From contig CAZASA010000001.1 of assembly GCA_964487685.1 (NCBI GenBank), forward strand, positions 6,760 to 70,759: a DNA stretch of 64,000 bases. Reading direction: 5' to 3'. The notes under the pieces were generated by a model, which saw only the letters and a list, made by a program, of their open reading frames with translations, was not told the DNA's origin and made no database searches. Both the position numbers and the translations under genes were made by a program. This document shows positions 44,011-54,000 of the stretch, piece by piece. This DNA comes from JABDGZ01 sp964487685 (GTDB lineage Bacteria > Omnitrophota > Gorgyraeia > Zapsychrales > Fredricksoniimonadaceae). Positions within the stretch are counted from its first letter, which is position 1. Each line of letters opens with the position of its first letter.

Positions 44011-44952
44011 ATGACCAAAGACCATTTACCGGCGGATTTCAAGACCAGATTCAATGAAATTCACCCTGAAAGCCCGGAAAGTATTTTTCAACCCAGGCAA
44101 TTCCAGTACTTTCGTATTAACACGCTTAAGATCAGTGTTGATGAGGCCTATCGGGTGTTATCCGAGAGGAACATTGATTTTCAAAAATCTGATTTTTGTC
44201 CTTATGCTGTTAGTGTCACTAAAACAGCAGCCCAGGAACTTTTAAGATCAGACCTTGTCAACGACGGACGTTTGTATGCCCAAGGCTTGGAAAGCATGTT
44301 ACCGGTGATTATCCTGGACCCTCATCCAGACCAGCGTGTATTGGACCTGTGCGCGGCACCCGGGAGTAAAACTTCCCAGATAGCCATGCATATGAACAAT
44401 CAGGGATTTCTCAAAGCCAATGAACCTGTCCGCCAAAGGCTTTATAGGTTAAAGTCAGTACTGCAATTGACCGGTGCTAAAGCCCAAATATCATCAATGG
44501 ATGGTCGCCGCTTAAAAGAACATGAAGCCCTTTATGATCGCATTTTAGTGGATGCCCCGTGCAGTTGTGAAGGCCGGTTTGATATAAGTCAGCCCAAAAG
44601 CTTTGCGTATTGGAGTGTACGCAAGGTCAAAGAAATGTCCCATAAACAAAAAGGCCTTTTACTTAATGCCAGCAGATTATTAGCCCCTGGCGGCATCCTG
44701 GTTTATGCAACCTGCACCTATTCGCCGGAAGAAAATGAAGAAGTGATCGACTGGTTCTTGCGCAAAACCAACGGAAGTTTTGAACTTGGGCCGATACCCT
44801 TGAAGGAAATGGGGGTCAAAACCTACCCGACATTGACATCCTGGCATGAACGGACGTATGATACAAGGTTAAGTGCCGCGGTACGTATTTTGCCGGATGA
44901 GCGTATGGAAGGTTTTTTTATTGCTAAATTGATGAATGTCGTCTATAAATGA
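44011..44952 (+). CDS. RsmB/NOP-family RNA 5-methylcytosine methyltransferase
   Basis: 313 residues. SAM motif I is DLCAAPGSKTSQIA, motif IV DAPCSCEG and motif VI YATCTYSPEENE, giving the two cysteines used in the family (release and catalysis). A PUA-like or NusB domain is not obvious, so it is a short form; rRNA or tRNA target unknown. The following gene starts after its stop by a few bases. Confidence 0.92.
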   Translation: MTKDHLPADFKTRFNEIHPESPESIFQPRQFQYFRINTLKISVDEAYRVLSERNIDFQKSDFCPYAVSVTKTAAQELLRSDLVNDGRLYAQGLESMLPVIILDPHPDQRVLDLCAAPGSKTSQIAMHMNNQGFLKANEPVRQRLYRLKSVLQLTGAKAQISSMDGRRLKEHEALYDRILVDAPCSCEGRFDISQPKSFAYWSVRKVKEMSHKQKGLLLNASRLLAPGGILVYATCTYSPEENEEVIDWFLRKTNGSFELGPIPLKEMGVKTYPTLTSWHERTYDTRLSAAVRILPDERMEGFFIAKLMNVVYK

Positions 44953-44956
44953 TTGT

Positions 44957-45787
44957 ATGTATATAAGAACAATACTTATATTTTCTTTTATCTTAGCTTT
45001 TGGCCCCAGGGCTTGGGCTCAGGTCCCGCCTGTGGCGGGGCAGGCCGCCGCTTCGAAAGCAGCGGGACAAGCCGCCAAGCCGGATGAAATTACACTGGAA
45101 TTGAATGTCGTTCAAATCATCCTTAACGACGAGCATCGCGGTGGCGTTGATTGGGGGGCCATTGTTTCAGATTTCCATACAGTACCTTTGAAAAAAGAAA
45201 ACGACCCCGTCTGGAACGATCAAAAGCACCGTTTGAGTTTCGGCACGGTTTCTGAAGATGATTATACCGTCCTTTTGGATGCGCTGGATATGGCAGGGGA
45301 AATGAGCCAGTTTCCCCATGATCCTGTTAAGGTCATTGCAGGGACGCCTGTCAGCATTAGTTTCCCTAAACAAGATATCCATGTAGAAATTGCTCTTACC
45401 CGTTTAAAATCAGGGGACCTTTCATTACGGGTTGAGCCTAAGATCGCTGTCGTAGCAACAGAAATATGGAACGGTGAGAAAATCCCTGCCTCAGTGACAT
45501 TAGTAGCCGGGACCGATACCGCCATTACTAATGATATGACGATTATTATCGGCGGGCTGATGAAAGAAGAGGAGATCAGCCGCAAGCATAAATTCCCTTT
45601 GTTGGGGCAAATCCCTTCACTTGGCGATCTTCCTATGCTGGGGAATTTTCCGATGCTGGGCAAGATACCTATTGTCGGTCTGGTTTTTCGTCATAATGGC
45701 CGACTGATGAAGAAAACTGAAATTGTCATATTTTTGACCGTACGTGCCAAGGCAGTTGAGGTGCCTGAGGAAGATAGTTCAACATGA
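44957..45787 (+). CDS. Secreted protein with secretin C-terminal (type II/III) domain
   Basis: 276 residues from ATG 44957; a longer frame overlaps the methyltransferase. A signal peptide of about 21 residues (ILIFSFILAFGPRAWA) is followed by an Ala-rich linker from a GC-rich palindrome, then a secretin core ending IIGGLMKEEEISRKHKFP and RLMKKTEIVIFLTVRA. Between them the usual single LGxIP loop is expanded to LLGQIPSLGDLPMLGNFP and MLGKIPIVGLVF. Far shorter than a full secretin and with no N0/N1 domains, so pore formation is doubtful. Couples to the amidase by ATGA. Confidence 0.75.
   Translation: MYIRTILIFSFILAFGPRAWAQVPPVAGQAAASKAAGQAAKPDEITLELNVVQIILNDEHRGGVDWGAIVSDFHTVPLKKENDPVWNDQKHRLSFGTVSEDDYTVLLDALDMAGEMSQFPHDPVKVIAGTPVSISFPKQDIHVEIALTRLKSGDLSLRVEPKIAVVATEIWNGEKIPASVTLVAGTDTAITNDMTIIIGGLMKEEEISRKHKFPLLGQIPSLGDLPMLGNFPMLGKIPIVGLVFRHNGRLMKKTEIVIFLTVRAKAVEVPEEDSST
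45023..45068 (+). repeat. GC-rich palindromic insertion within a coding region
   Basis: GTCCCGC at 45023-45029 pairs with GCGGGAC at 45062-45068. Inside are further short inverted pieces (CCCGCC with GGCGGG). It encodes the low-complexity linker PPVAGQAAASKAAGQAAK just after the signal peptide, so the gene carries a repeat in frame. Confidence 0.6.
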
Positions 45788-46818
45788 TATTCAGGATATT
45801 GATCTATTTTTTAATGATCTTGGCCCTTCACGGCTGTGCTGGAAGGCCGGTGGTGCCTTCCAACCCCCCGGAGGGAATTCCGCTGGCGGACATTTGTCAG
45901 CGATACCATGTTGCCTGGCAGTGGGATGGTGTCACCCAAGTTGTCTTGATGGAATATAAGGGCAATATATCCAAGGCATTAGTGGGATCTTCGGTAGTCT
46001 TGATCGGCCAGCATCAAATAAATTTAAGCGCGCCCCTGCGCCGTGAGAGCAGCACGATCTATGTCCCGGAAGATTTTGAATCCAAGGTCCTGGCCCCGTT
46101 CGGAATACCTATCGTCGGTCTTTCACCGATCGGGTCTTCCGCACGCGTGCATACGATCGTCCTTGATGCAGGTCATGGCGGCAAGGACCGCGGCACCATG
46201 TCCCCATACGGGGGAATGGATGAGAAAGAGATCGTCCTGGATGTGGCCAAACGTCTAAGACAACTTTTAGAGAATGCCGGGATCAAGGTCATCATGACCC
46301 GTGACACGGATGATTTTATCTCCTTACCTGAGCGTACCATTATTGCTTCCCGCAGTAATGCGGACTTGTTTGTGAGTATCCATGTCAATTCCAACCAGGA
46401 CCATGCGGTAAGCGGGTTTCTGGTCTATTATCTCGATGCCATCACCAAAAGAGGTTTGAATGAAGAGCAGCGAAAGGCCAATGAACATATATTCCTGGAG
46501 TCTTTGAGCGCTCAAGATACTAACGCCTTGCTTGGCATTGTCGCCGATATGATGGATTCCAACAAGACCGCGGAGTCGCAAAGGCTGGCAAGGACGATCG
46601 TCAGGGAAGCGCGAGAGGCCCCGGGGATCAAGGTACGCGGCGATGGCATGCGCCTTTGCAGGTTCTTTGTGGTGCGCAATACCTTGATACCAGCCGTACT
46701 TGTCGAGACTGGGTTTTTGTCCAACCGGCCGGAGCATAACAAATTGGTATCGTCGATATACCGTCAGAAATTAGCCGAGACCATTGCCCGGGGAATCCTG
46801 GATTATGCCAATGAATGA
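45784..46818 (+). CDS. N-acetylmuramoyl-L-alanine amidase (Amidase_3), lipoprotein
   Basis: 344 residues. A lipobox LHGC puts the lipidated Cys at 18. The N-terminal part is an AMIN- or copper-amine-oxidase-like strand region; the catalytic domain starts near VLDAGHGGKDRG and has the zinc ligands in AGHGG, the Glu of KEIVLDV, SIHVNSN and the Glu in VETGFLSN. Cuts the peptide stem from muramic acid in the periplasm. Overlaps the secretin-like gene by four bases and murI by 14. Confidence 0.93.
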   Translation: MIFRILIYFLMILALHGCAGRPVVPSNPPEGIPLADICQRYHVAWQWDGVTQVVLMEYKGNISKALVGSSVVLIGQHQINLSAPLRRESSTIYVPEDFESKVLAPFGIPIVGLSPIGSSARVHTIVLDAGHGGKDRGTMSPYGGMDEKEIVLDVAKRLRQLLENAGIKVIMTRDTDDFISLPERTIIASRSNADLFVSIHVNSNQDHAVSGFLVYYLDAITKRGLNEEQRKANEHIFLESLSAQDTNALLGIVADMMDSNKTAESQRLARTIVREAREAPGIKVRGDGMRLCRFFVVRNTLIPAVLVETGFLSNRPEHNKLVSSIYRQKLAETIARGILDYANE

Positions 46819-47620
46819 TCGTTCCCAAGAGCCAATTGGTGTTTTTGATTCCGGTTTAGGCGGTTTGACGGTTGTCAAAGAGCTCATTCATCATCTGCCC
46901 AACGAACGGATCGTATATTTCGGTGACACGGCGCGTGTGCCCTACGGCACCAAATCCGCGGAAACGATCATCCGGTACTCACGGGAGATCGTGCGGGCTT
47001 TATTGAAATATAAGATCAAGCTGCTGGTCGTGGCGTGCAACACCGCTTCTTCGCTGGCATTGGATGTTTTGAAAAAAGAATTTAGATTGCCGATCTTAGG
47101 CGTGATCGAGCCGGGGGCCAGAAAAGCCGCTGCGATCACCCGCAATAAGAAGGTCGGCATCATCGCCACCTCATCGACGGTAAAAAGCGGCAAATATGCC
47201 AGGAAACTGGTCCAATGGGACAAAAATATCAAGGTCACCAGCCAGTCTTGCCCTTTATTTGTGCCTTTGGTCGAGGAAGGATGGTTCGATCATACGGTGA
47301 CCTATCAGGTGGCCCAACACTATTTGAAGGACATGAAAAAAAATAAGGTGGACACCTTAATATTAGGGTGCACGCATTATCCGCTGCTCAAAGAAGTCCT
47401 GCATAATGTCATGGGTCCCAAGGTCCAGTTGGTGGATTCAGCTCAGGAAGTGGCTTTGCAAGTCAAAGACCTTCTGGCCAAGGAAAGGTTATTAAGGACG
47501 CGTTTTAGGCCAGGCCAACATATGTTCATTGTCACGGATGAACCGAAACAGTTTCAGCGGATGGCCTCCAGGTTTTTAGGCGGGGGAGTTAAACAAGTAA
47601 GGAGATATACCTATGTTTGA
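46805..47620 (+). CDS. murI: Glutamate racemase
   Basis: 271 residues from ATG 46805 (46811 is an alternative). FDSGLGGLTV, VACNTASS and LGCTHYPLL carry the catalytic Asp and both Cys. It supplies D-glutamate for peptidoglycan, in keeping with the amidase upstream. The start lies inside the end of the amidase gene. Confidence 0.95.
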   Translation: MPMNDRSQEPIGVFDSGLGGLTVVKELIHHLPNERIVYFGDTARVPYGTKSAETIIRYSREIVRALLKYKIKLLVVACNTASSLALDVLKKEFRLPILGVIEPGARKAAAITRNKKVGIIATSSTVKSGKYARKLVQWDKNIKVTSQSCPLFVPLVEEGWFDHTVTYQVAQHYLKDMKKNKVDTLILGCTHYPLLKEVLHNVMGPKVQLVDSAQEVALQVKDLLAKERLLRTRFRPGQHMFIVTDEPKQFQRMASRFLGGGVKQVRRYTYV

Positions 47621-47975
47621 GGTCACGGTGCGTGATGCCTTTGCCTCTGCCCATCAGTTGCACGGCTACGACGGCCCATGCAAGGACATGCATGGGCATA
47701 CCTGGAAGGTAGAAGTGACCGTTAGCGGCAACAATTTGGATGAGGTAGGGTTATTGGCAGATTTCAAAGTCCTAAAGAACAAACTTAAGGAAGTCCTATC
47801 GCCCCTGGACCATGTGGTGCTCAATGACCTTCCGGCTTTTAAAGGGGCCAATCCCACGACTGAAAATATAGCCCGATATCTTTATCATGCCCTGGGCGGC
47901 CAATGCGCGCCGTTGATGGTCAAGCAAGTGCAGGTCTGGGAATCTGAAACAGCGAGTGTCATTTATTATGAATAA
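47613..47975 (+). CDS. queD: 6-carboxy-5,6,7,8-tetrahydropterin synthase
   Basis: 120 residues. Zinc ligands H14, H27 and H29 and catalytic Cys23 are in FASAHQLHGYDGPCKDMHGH. Second step of the preQ0 pathway, turning dihydroneopterin triphosphate to CPH4. A strong AAGGAG site lies before the ATG, which overlaps murI by eight bases. First of four queuosine genes. Confidence 0.95.
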   Translation: MFEVTVRDAFASAHQLHGYDGPCKDMHGHTWKVEVTVSGNNLDEVGLLADFKVLKNKLKEVLSPLDHVVLNDLPAFKGANPTTENIARYLYHALGGQCAPLMVKQVQVWESETASVIYYE

Positions 47976-48639
47976 GAAAGCCGTGATCCTTCTTTCCGGA
48001 GGATTGGATTCCTCGACAACACTTTATTATGCAGCTGCTCAAGGGTATGAATGCCATTGTTTGGTATTCGATTATGGCCAGAAACATAAGAAAGAGATCA
48101 TCCAGGCCAGGGCTGTCGCCCGCAAGGCCGGCTGCCAGATCTATAGCGTCAAGATCTCCTTACCCTGGAAAGGCTCAGCCCTTTTAGATAACAAGATTGG
48201 CATCCCACGAAACAGGTCATTGAAGACACTAGGGATCCCGGTCACCTATGTTCCAGGACGGAATATCATTTTTTTGAGCTTTGCGGCATCATTCGCCGAG
48301 GCTATCGGTGCCAAGACGATCTTTATTGGCGCCAATGCCGTGGATTATTCCGGCTATCCTGACTGCCGGCCTGAATTTATCCGGTCCTATCAAGCCATGC
48401 TGGCACAGGGCCTTAAGACTTCCGTCGAAGGCAAGAAGATCAAGGTAATGACCCCGCTGATCCATTTGAGTAAGGCCAAGATCGTGGCATTGGCGGTCAA
48501 ATTAAAAGTGCCCTTGCATTTGACCTGGTCGTGTTATAACGGGCAATCAAAGCCTTGCGGCGTTTGTGATAGCTGCCGCCTGAGGGCACAAGGTTTTGCC
48601 CAAGCTAAAATCAAGGACTTGGCCATCGATGAAAGCTAA
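47968..48639 (+). CDS. queC: 7-cyano-7-deazaguanine synthase
   Basis: 223 residues from ATG 47968. PP-loop LLSGGLDSSTTL at the N-terminus, FIGANAVDYSGYPDCRPEF in the middle and a C-terminal zinc site with Cys in CYNGQSKPCGVCDSC. It converts 7-carboxy-7-deazaguanine to preQ0 using ATP and ammonia. Overlaps queD by eight bases and queE by 11. Confidence 0.95.
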   Translation: MNKKAVILLSGGLDSSTTLYYAAAQGYECHCLVFDYGQKHKKEIIQARAVARKAGCQIYSVKISLPWKGSALLDNKIGIPRNRSLKTLGIPVTYVPGRNIIFLSFAASFAEAIGAKTIFIGANAVDYSGYPDCRPEFIRSYQAMLAQGLKTSVEGKKIKVMTPLIHLSKAKIVALAVKLKVPLHLTWSCYNGQSKPCGVCDSCRLRAQGFAQAKIKDLAIDES

Positions 48640-49318
48640 AATTTTAGAAATATTCCCCTCCATCCAGGGCGAGGGCAAGTATGTCGGTGCGCCTCAGGTC
48701 TTTGTCCGATTTTTTGAGTGCAATATGCATTGTGTCTGGTGTGATACGCCGGCTTCCATTGGTGACGGCAAGCGCGTCTACCAGGAGCTTGGCCTGAAGG
48801 AAGTCCTGGCCCAAGTCAATGAATTGTATGGCAATGCGCATTCTGTCAGTATTACCGGCGGAGAACCGTTATTGCAGAAGGATTTCTTGAAAAGTTTTTG
48901 CCATTCTCTGCGACGGGAAGGCAAGAAGGTCTATCTAGACACCAATGGCACCTTGCCGTTGGCTTTAAAAGAATTGATCAAGGACATTGATATAATCGCC
49001 ATGGACATCAAATTGCCTTCGTCCACCCGGCAAAAAGCATTTTGGCTGGAACATCAGCAATTTTTAAAGATCGCTTTGCGTAAGGAAGTTTTTGTCAAAG
49101 TGGTAATCTCCCTTAACACGCATTTGGGGGAGGTCCTTAAAGCGGCCAAATTGGTGGCGGACATTGATCCTGCTGTCCCCTTTATCCTCCAGCCTAATTA
49201 TCTGGATATGAAAAAGGGGATCATCGAGGAATGTTTGCGTTATCAAAAATCATGTGCAAAAATCCTTAAAGACGTTAGAATACTGCCTCAAGTCCACAAG
49301 TTTATGAAGTTGCGCTGA
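48629..49318 (+). CDS. queE: 7-carboxy-7-deazaguanine synthase (radical SAM)
   Basis: 229 residues from ATG 48629; the longer frame from 48596 runs into queC. The radical SAM cluster is CNMHCVWC (CX3CX2C), preceded by FPSIQGEGKYVG and followed by SITGGEPLLQ. Rearranges CPH4 to 7-carboxy-7-deazaguanine. Confidence 0.95.
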   Translation: MKAKILEIFPSIQGEGKYVGAPQVFVRFFECNMHCVWCDTPASIGDGKRVYQELGLKEVLAQVNELYGNAHSVSITGGEPLLQKDFLKSFCHSLRREGKKVYLDTNGTLPLALKELIKDIDIIAMDIKLPSSTRQKAFWLEHQQFLKIALRKEVFVKVVISLNTHLGEVLKAAKLVADIDPAVPFILQPNYLDMKKGIIEECLRYQKSCAKILKDVRILPQVHKFMKLR

Positions 49319-49325
49319 AAAAAAT

Positions 49326-49730
49326 ATGAAAAAAACAAGCACCTACGAAGGCCGTCAAAAAAATATCCGCTCCCTTAAGATGCCGGATATCGAAGTGTGG
49401 GAAAATCAATATTCCGATCGCAATTACGTCGTGGATTTGACTATCCCTGAATTCACCTGCATCTGTCCCAAAACAGCATTGCCGGATTTTGCCTTGATCA
49501 AGGTCAGCTACACGCCAGCCAAGCGGTGCCTGGAATTAAAATCGTTAAAATTGTATCTCGTGGAATACCGGAATGTCGGTATTTTTCATGAGCATCTTGT
49601 TAATAAATTATTGGATGACCTGGTCAAAGCCTGCCATCCCCGCTGGATGCGCATTGAGGTGACGATGAACCCGCGCGGCGGCATTGGTACAATTGTTACA
49701 GTGGAATATCCAAGGAAAAGGAAATCATGA
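49326..49730 (+). CDS. queF: NADPH-dependent preQ0 reductase
   Basis: 134 residues, the short unimodular type. The active Cys is Cys47 in FTCICPKTALPDF with Asp54, and the NADPH/substrate segment is YRNVGIFHEH. It reduces preQ0 to preQ1 for queuosine in tRNA. Closes the queD-C-E-F set; folE, tgt and queA are not in the window. Stop overlaps rph. Confidence 0.94.
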   Translation: MKKTSTYEGRQKNIRSLKMPDIEVWENQYSDRNYVVDLTIPEFTCICPKTALPDFALIKVSYTPAKRCLELKSLKLYLVEYRNVGIFHEHLVNKLLDDLVKACHPRWMRIEVTMNPRGGIGTIVTVEYPRKRKS

Positions 49731-50449
49731 AAAGACCGGACGGACGTAGACCTGACCAATTGCGCAAGATCAGGGTCACCAAGAATTATATGAAGAATGC
49801 GGAAGGTTCCTGTTTGATCGAATTTGGTGAAACCAAGGTTATTTGTACCGCATCAGTGGAAGAGGGTGTGCCGCCATTCCTTAAAGGTTCCGGCAAAGGT
49901 TGGGTGACCGCGGAATACGGGATGCTGCCGCGTTCCTGCACCAGCCGTATCCGGCGTGAGAAGACCTCCGGACGTACCGAGGAGATCCAGCGTTTGGTGG
50001 GGCGCAGTTTGCGTTCTGTCGTTAACATGGATAAATTGGGCGAACGCACCATCCGCATTGATTGCGATGTGCTTCAAGGTGATGGGGGGACACGGACAGC
50101 TTCCATTACCGGCGGCTTCATTGCCCTGGCCGATGCTATACTTTGGATGAACCAACAAAAGATGATCGATGAAGTCCCGATCAAGGATTTCGTTGCTGCT
50201 ATCAGCGTTGGTATTTATCAAGGCGTTAATGTCCTGGACTTGAATTATATTGAGGACTCAAAAGCTGATGTGGACATGAATGTGGTGATGATAGGCGCTG
50301 GTCAATTTGTCGAGGTACAGGGCACCGGTGAAGGCGGCACTTTTTCTGAGGCCCAAATGAAGGGTTTGCTGGGGCTGGCCCGCCGCGGTATAAAAGAACT
50401 TTTAAACATCCAAAAAAAGAACCTGCCTAAGTTAAGGATCAAGCCGTGA
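49727..50449 (+). CDS. rph: Ribonuclease PH
   Basis: 240 residues. RPDGRRPDQLRKI, GEGGTFSEAQM and the phosphate-binding region RTEEIQRLVGRSLR are intact. Trims tRNA 3' ends by phosphorolysis. It overlaps queF and rdgB by four bases, the common rph-rdgB pairing. Confidence 0.96.
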   Translation: MKRPDGRRPDQLRKIRVTKNYMKNAEGSCLIEFGETKVICTASVEEGVPPFLKGSGKGWVTAEYGMLPRSCTSRIRREKTSGRTEEIQRLVGRSLRSVVNMDKLGERTIRIDCDVLQGDGGTRTASITGGFIALADAILWMNQQKMIDEVPIKDFVAAISVGIYQGVNVLDLNYIEDSKADVDMNVVMIGAGQFVEVQGTGEGGTFSEAQMKGLLGLARRGIKELLNIQKKNLPKLRIKP

Positions 50450-51042
50450 AGGAGTTGATCGTTGCTTCCCGCAATAAGGGCAAGGTCAAAGAGATCATTG
50501 CCTTATTGGAAGGCCTGCCTTTCAAGGTCACCTCACTTTTAGAGCATCCTCATATTCCTGATATTATTGAAGACGGAAAAACATATCGTGCCAATGCCTT
50601 GAAAAAAGCTATGGCCGTTGCCTTGGCAACGGGTAAGATGACCATGTCCGATGATTCAGGCATTGAAGTCAAATACCTTAACAATGCCCCAGGCATTTAT
50701 TCTGCCCGTTTTGCCGGCGAAGGGGCCAGCGAGAAAGCCCGGAACAAGAAACTATTCGCGATGCTCAAAGGGGTGCCAATGCACAAGCGCCAGGCACGTT
50801 ACCGTTGTGTCATCGCCCTGGTCAATGGCAAGGGGCAAGAATTAGGGGTGGTCCAGGGCACTTGCAGCGGTTATGTCACGACCAAGGACTTGGGCGAAAA
50901 TGGGTTTGGTTTTGATCCGCTCTTCCTTCTTAAGCGCTATAATAAGACTTTTGGCCAATTACCGTCTGAATTGAAGGCCAAGATCTCCCATCGGGCCCGT
51001 GCCCTGAAGAAATTCCGCAAACTGTTAGACCGTATTATTTAA
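50446..51042 (+). CDS. rdgB: XTP/dITP diphosphatase
   Basis: 198 residues from a GTG start that overlaps the rph stop (GTGA). ASRNKGKVKEI, SDDSGIEV, FGFDPLF and SHRARAL are signatures of the Ham1/RdgB house-cleaning pyrophosphatases. It hydrolyses non-canonical purine triphosphates. Ends 12 bases before the convergent AsmA-like gene. Confidence 0.95.
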   Translation: MKELIVASRNKGKVKEIIALLEGLPFKVTSLLEHPHIPDIIEDGKTYRANALKKAMAVALATGKMTMSDDSGIEVKYLNNAPGIYSARFAGEGASEKARNKKLFAMLKGVPMHKRQARYRCVIALVNGKGQELGVVQGTCSGYVTTKDLGENGFGFDPLFLLKRYNKTFGQLPSELKAKISHRARALKKFRKLLDRII

Positions 51043-51054
51043 TGCCGGGTTTGA

Positions 51055-54000
51055 TCATTCCAAGAGATTCTTAAACAGGGTGTTGATGACCTGAGGGACG
51101 GATATTTTCCGTTTAAATTTGGGATCTGAGATCTTATCGTAAATGCGGATGTTTAAGGAGCTGAGCACATCATGGGCAACTTCCGGGACAACGCCGGAGC
51201 TTAGGTCCACGGACATGTTCAGATCGCAGACCTGGTCAAAATTGACCCACCCTTTTCCTAAGAGCACGATGGTGGGGCCTTTGAGCCTTAAATTATCAGT
51301 CATGATCTTTTGGTTCTCGATCCTAAAATTACTTTCCACATCGGTGATCTGCACCTGCCCCAGGCGCAGGGCATCATTAAGGACGCTCAATAAACCTTTG
51401 AACAGGTTGAATTCCGCTAAAAATCCGTCCCGGATCGCCAGAGAACCGGAAGCGTGCAGATTATTCTTAAAATCAGCGATGGTTCCATGGGCCAAGGTCG
51501 TCAGAAAGAATTTCCCGTCGATCTCTTCCATTTTAAGGGGGGAATCCATTTTTAATTGGTGCATATCGGTATTTTCAATGTTAAAGGCCACATCATAGGG
51601 CATGCCCTTGGCCGACAGGTCAAGGGAACCCACGGCATGCATGATGCCGTCGTAAAATTTCCCGTCAAGGCTAAAACTTTTGACCCTGCCCTCATCCTGA
51701 TGGATACGGATTATCATATCTGTCAGTTTATAACCCTTAATAGCCACGATCGGGCTGGTCAGCTGGGCATTTAATCGATAATTTTTCCAATCCAGGGCAG
51801 TGCCTTTAAGATCAGCAGACAAACTCAGGATCCCGGTGGGAGCCAAATATTGAAAACTAGCCTTTTGTTGGGAGGGGAGGGCCTTTATTAAATCTTCTAA
51901 AAGCATCGAAATCTTGCTGTTGATAATAAACACAGGTCCTATATCCGGTATCAAGGTGATGGTCCCGGTACTGTTAAAGGCTGCGTTTAAATAAGTGCCT
52001 GTTAATGCATTGATCGTGATCAGGTCATGGTCTTTGACAAGATCAGCTTTAAGCTGCAGGTGGGGCCCCATTAGGGTGGTCATTATCTTGGGATTTTTAA
52101 AATTATGTAAATTCCCGGATAAAGAGTAATTTTTGCCTTGGTAGTCAGCAGTAAAGTCATGCCATTTGAGCGAATCAGGAGTGGCTTCAATAATGCCGCT
52201 GATATTCCTGACCCTTTGATGGAGTTTGCTGCTGGCAACATTCATTGCTTTGACAGAAGCGACAGCCAGGATTTGACCTGCAAGAGGGTCAGAAGCCAAC
52301 CCTTCAAATTTGACCTTGACGGAACTTGACCCATCGATGCTTAGGCCGTATTGACGGACTAATTGAGGAGCAAAGTCCTTGATCTTAGAAAGGTCCAACT
52401 CATCGGCCTCTACGACGATATTCAGAAGGGGGGCCTTGAAATTCTTCACGGTACCGTTGATACGCACAGCAGTATCAAGAACGTCGGCGGACAGGGCGTT
52501 AATGGTGGCTTCGTCATTTTGGAAATCAGCATCTAATTCGACATTATCAAGGGAGTGGAAAGGAGCAAACCCCCTGATCTGGCCATTGGAAAGGGTAATG
52601 GACCCTTTATAGGTCAACTTGGAAGGGTCATCTAAAGGCAATTGCAGGCTCAATTCCAACTGCGGGTCAGCTTCGATGGCCTTATCATCATTTAAAACAA
52701 GTTTTGTCTTTAAGAAATCAAAGATACCGGATACTTTGATGACATTCTCGTCCAAGTTGAAGGACAATTTATTCGCCTTGGCCGACGTAGCGATCAGGTC
52801 GTTTTTACCAAGATGCATGGAGGCCTCCTCAAGAGACAGCTTGGTTTCCAAGGAGACGTTTTTTTGGTCAACGATGTTCAATTGGATATTTTCCAGAAGG
52901 ATATGTTGACTGTTGAATTTATTGTCTTTGAGACTGGTAGTAAAATTATCAGCCTGAAGTTCCCCTTGAAGCCAGATATTATTATCATCTTTCATTTGCA
53001 TGCGCACTGATCTAAGTGAGATGTCCCCCTGGAGTTTTTGATCAGGCCATTGAACAAAAAGCCCCTTGGTCATAATATTACCGATGGACTGGACGCCTGT
53101 TTTGTCCTTCGTTATCCTTATATTATCCAGGGCGATCTCGTCAAGCTGGACCTGACGGTCGTCTTGCCGTACAAAAATATTTTGCGCATGAAGGGACCCA
53201 TTGAAGGCGACCCCGTCCTTGGTCAATTCAAAATCATTCACCCCCGCCTGGACACTACCGCCGGCAGAAAGCCCTGGGACCCTGGTCTGGACATGGCTTA
53301 AATCCATTTGGCCGCGGGCTATGATGTTCCCATTTAGATATTGTGCGTCCAAACCATGGATATCGATATTGCCTTTAAAATTTTGGCCTTGACTGGTGAT
53401 ATTCAGGTCCTGCATGAGCACATTTCCCTGAGCAGTGGTTTTATCTTGAGCGTAAGTTATGTTCAGGTCGATCGCTGTAATAACTCCGCTTTCCATATGA
53501 ACATCGGGAATATTGATCAAGGACAGATAGGAGGCGGTATCAATATTCTTCAGATGGATCTGAGCCTGAGTATTCTTGGTGAAAGGCTGATAATAAACCG
53601 TGGCTCCCACAAAACCTTTTTTCCGGGGTATGTCCGCGGTAAAATCATAGCTGATCCATTTATAGGAAAGTGACAGTTTTAGGTTGATATTATCAAAGTA
53701 TTCGCTCCATAGCTGCGGGCTGGACGCATCATCCACCAGCAGCTTCCCATCACTAATAGAGATCCCTCCCCAGGCAACCACTACGGAAGGAGAGCCGGGG
53801 GATTGGCCAAGGACCGGTGTAGAGGCAGCAGATGTGCCAGCCGCTGATGAGGGCAATATATCGCTGAAATTCCAGGTATCTTGGGACGTGCGTATCAAAT
53901 GCACCGAGGGGGAACGTACATTGATATAAGGGATAGTGATCCTATATTGTTTAATGCCCGGGAAAATAATAATGCCGAAAGACACTTGTTGGGCCTGGGC

